Source: Aliiroseovarius sp. F47248L
GTDB lineage: Bacteria; Pseudomonadota; Alphaproteobacteria; Rhodobacterales; Rhodobacteraceae
DNA: 64,000 nt
Direction: 5' to 3'
Assembly: GCF_023016085.1 (NCBI RefSeq)
Contig: NZ_JALKBF010000001.1
Location: 3,036,899-3,100,898, forward strand
Below the pieces are notes generated by a model. It did no database searches and had not been told where the DNA came from. It worked only from the letters and a program-made list of their open reading frames with translations. Each line of letters opens with the position of its first letter. Within the stretch, counting starts at the first letter, position 1. Of the stretch, positions 62,403-64,000 are shown in pieces. The position numbers were made by a program, and so were the translations under genes.

Positions 62403-63574
62403 CCGAAACACAATCTCACGCCCCCACGTTTGCGGATTTTGTTGCGGGTGAGCGCGCCGTCCTAACGCGCGTGTCGGTGCGTTTACTGGCTGATGGGCTT
62501 GAGCTTGTGCAGCCGAATGGTCACTCTATGATCTGGCGCTGGGCGGAATTGCGAGCCGAACCCGATCAAGCCGACAAGGACGTGCTGGTGATCAGCCGGT
62601 CCGGCGATAAAGTGGCACGGCTTTATCTTCGCGATAAGAATGTTGAGGCGCAGCTTCGAAGCAGCGCGCCACATCTGAAAGAACGCGACCGGGCGATTTC
62701 GATTTCCAAGCTGATGGCGTGGGCTGGTGGCGCTGCAGCGTCCGTCGCAGCAATCATATTCTTGCTTGTCCCGATGATGGCCGCACAATTGGCCGTCATG
62801 TTGCCGCCTGAGGGCGAAAAGGCATTGGGGGACACCACATTTGAACAGATTCGATATGCGTTGGACGAAACAGGACTGGTTGGAACCCCTATCTGTGAGG
62901 CGCCCGTCGGGAATGCTGCCATGCGGGCCATGTATGATCGGCTGAACCCCTCTTCCGATCTGCCTTATGACATACAGATTCACATTCTGGATCACGACAT
63001 GGTCAACGCGTTTGCCCTTCCGGGCGGGCGCATTGTGTTTTTCCGAGGGTTGATCGAACAGGCCGAAAACCCGGAAGAGATTGCTGCTGTTCTGGCCCAT
63101 GAAGTCGGCCATGTCGTTAATCGTGACCCGACCCGCGATGCGCTTAGGTCGGCTGGATCGCTGGGTGTTCTTGGTCTGCTATTTGGTGATTTTGCGGGCG
63201 GGACGATTGCGCTTTTTCTGGCCAATCAGCTGATCAATGCGTCCTACAGCCAAACGGCCGAGGCTAAGGCAGATGACTATGCCCATGAATTGTTAGATGG
63301 CGCAGGCGTGTCGCCCGCGGCGTTGGGTACGATGTTTGAACGGTTGGTGGCAGAGCATGGCGACGCCGAGGGGATCGTGGCGCATTTCATGTCGCATCCA
63401 CAGATGGGCAAACGGATTGCTGCGGCGCAGGCGGCGGTTGTGGAAAGCCGGACCTACGGATCTGTGCTTGATGCCAGCGCTTGGCGCTCCCTTCAAACGG
63501 TTTGCGATGGCTCATCGGCGTTGCAAGCTGACGAAGGTTTGCCAGACAAGAAGGCTTGGCCGGGCGACGACTAG
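62399..63574 (+). CDS. M48 family metalloprotease
   Basis: A 391-residue integral or anchored metallopeptidase. The N-terminal ~110 residues form a regulatory-like domain (FVAGERAVLTRVSVRLLADGLEL, WAELRAEPDQADKDVLV), then a helix (AWAGGAAASVAAIIFLLVPMMAAQL), then the peptidase with AFALPGGRIVFFRGLIEQ and VLAHEVGHVVNRD (HEVGH zinc motif), plus the ligand Glu in AEAKADDYA. TTG start at 62399 overlapping the DUF898 stop. Likely an envelope quality-control protease, as with other M48 enzymes. Confidence 0.9.
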   Translation: MTETQSHAPTFADFVAGERAVLTRVSVRLLADGLELVQPNGHSMIWRWAELRAEPDQADKDVLVISRSGDKVARLYLRDKNVEAQLRSSAPHLKERDRAISISKLMAWAGGAAASVAAIIFLLVPMMAAQLAVMLPPEGEKALGDTTFEQIRYALDETGLVGTPICEAPVGNAAMRAMYDRLNPSSDLPYDIQIHILDHDMVNAFALPGGRIVFFRGLIEQAENPEEIAAVLAHEVGHVVNRDPTRDALRSAGSLGVLGLLFGDFAGGTIALFLANQLINASYSQTAEAKADDYAHELLDGAGVSPAALGTMFERLVAEHGDAEGIVAHFMSHPQMGKRIAAAQAAVVESRTYGSVLDASAWRSLQTVCDGSSALQADEGLPDKKAWPGDD

Positions 63575-63746
63575 GCCGATGTTAAAAGGTCTTGCGACGC
63601 CTCGGGGATTCCCAAATGAAACAATCGCGCCTTTCCGACCAATGCAAGCTACGGAAGCCTTGATTTTCCCGCCGTGAACGAGTAGTCAGCGCGCGATATT
63701 GAACCCGGGTTCGGCGAAACCCCATCAGACACAAGGCTTATGGCAC

Positions 63747-64000
63747 ATGGCTAAGGAAAAGTTTGAACGCTCTAAACCGCACGTCAACATCGGCACGATT
63801 GGCCACGTTGACCACGGCAAGACGACACTGACGGCTGCGATCACCAAGTATTTTGGTGATTTCAAGGCGTATGATCAGATTGACGGCGCGCCGGAAGAGA
63901 AAGCACGTGGTATCACGATCTCGACCGCCCACGTTGAGTATGAGACCGACGCGCGTCACTACGCCCATGTCGACTGCCCCGGCCACGCTGACTATGTGAA
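63747..64000 (+). CDS. tuf: Translation elongation factor Tu (3' end cut by window edge)
   Basis: The first 84 residues of EF-Tu, the GTPase that brings aminoacyl-tRNA to the ribosome. [29 protein letters not shown] is split here into [16 protein letters not shown] (G1), [14 protein letters not shown] (G2) and [12 protein letters not shown] (G3). ATG 63747 sits six bases after GGCTT; ribosome site weak. The rest lies beyond the window. No fusA or ribosomal gene lies immediately upstream here, so this may be a second tuf copy, not in the str operon. Confidence 0.97.
   Translation, partial: MAKEKFERSKPHVNIGTIGHVDHGKTTLTAAITKYFGDFKAYDQIDGAPEEKARGITISTAHVEYETDARHYAHVDCPGHADYV

Noticed and set aside
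63575..63746. tRNA or regulatory RNA before tuf, because of the CCCGGGTTCGGC stretch
   Set aside because: A T-loop-like piece occurs but I find no matching acceptor, D-arm or anticodon arm around it.
1..64000. CRISPR arrays, insertion sequences, prophage, toxin-antitoxin or defence genes
   Set aside because: No regularly spaced repeat, transposase, integrase or recognisable defence domain was seen; the region is core-like.

Overview
The window is a stretch of chromosome from an alphaproteobacterium, most probably of the Rhodobacterales (Roseobacter/Rhodobacter group). This rests on the protein set: a PckA - ChvI/ChvG - HprK - RapZ - EIIA - HPr block, an ethylmalonyl-CoA pathway dehydrogenase (Mcd), a CbiX with a His-rich tail beside CobH/L/I/J/M, a 44-residue aa3 oxidase subunit IV, and DUF1491, DUF898 and DUF2062 proteins. 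The DNA is moderately GC-rich and densely coded on both strands, with many 1-8 base gene overlaps. I see no insertion sequence, prophage, CRISPR array, rRNA or tRNA. The species cannot be named from this sequence.

Layout. 1-3.2 kb: a lytic transglycosylase (cut by the window edge), dapA, smpB. 3.3-6.5 kb: a molybdenum-cofactor operon (fdhD, mobA, mobB-moeA fusion). 6.6-13.9 kb: AzlCD exporter, a lipoprotein, a tiny cytochrome oxidase subunit, an NAD-dependent oxidoreductase, an MBL hydrolase with an acyl-CoA dehydrogenase, and Sua5. 13.9-15.4 kb: YqgE and a DsbD-alpha-like protein. 15.6-22.2 kb: a tightly coupled cobalamin (corrin ring) operon starting with a small His-containing membrane protein and CbiX. 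22.3-26.0 kb: photolyase, an L,D-transpeptidase-like protein and a PatB/MalY-type C-S lyase. 26.1-28.1 kb: def, a deformylase paralogue with degraded active site, fmt. 28.1-32.5 kb: small membrane and barrel-like proteins, ispH-gst-rnhA, a NYN-domain protein, folK.

32.6-40.7 kb is a housekeeping run: rpoZ, rsh (ppGpp), a DUF2062 protein, pdxJ, acpS, lepB, rnc, era, a DUF1491 protein, recO. 40.7-44.4 kb holds a META-type lipoprotein, a TetR regulator with two matching operator palindromes upstream, mcd and a TauE/SafE permease. 44.5-51.0 kb links central carbon metabolism to envelope and PTS signalling: pckA diverges from chvI-chvG-hprK-rapZ-EIIA-HPr. 51.0-58.7 kb holds an acyltransferase, hbd, an SGNH-like protein of unknown role, etfBA, a GyrI-like protein, PduO-type cobalamin adenosyltransferase, an SDR and an SH3b protein. 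58.9-64.0 kb: parC, a DUF898 protein, an M48 peptidase and the start of tuf.

Functional links: the corrin genes and PduO serve B12 synthesis and activation. The ethylmalonyl-CoA pathway, to which Mcd belongs, contains B12-dependent mutases, and its dehydrogenases pass electrons to EtfAB. The most interesting signals are modest: a deformylase paralogue that has lost both the metal-ligand Cys and the catalytic Glu; a cobalamin operon combining CbiX, a full CbiG domain and a metal-binding small protein; two identical-arm TetR operators 38 bp apart; a perfect 11-bp inverted repeat upstream of pckA; and an SGNH-like protein whose nucleophile block is altered. No clear new defence or mobile system is visible.
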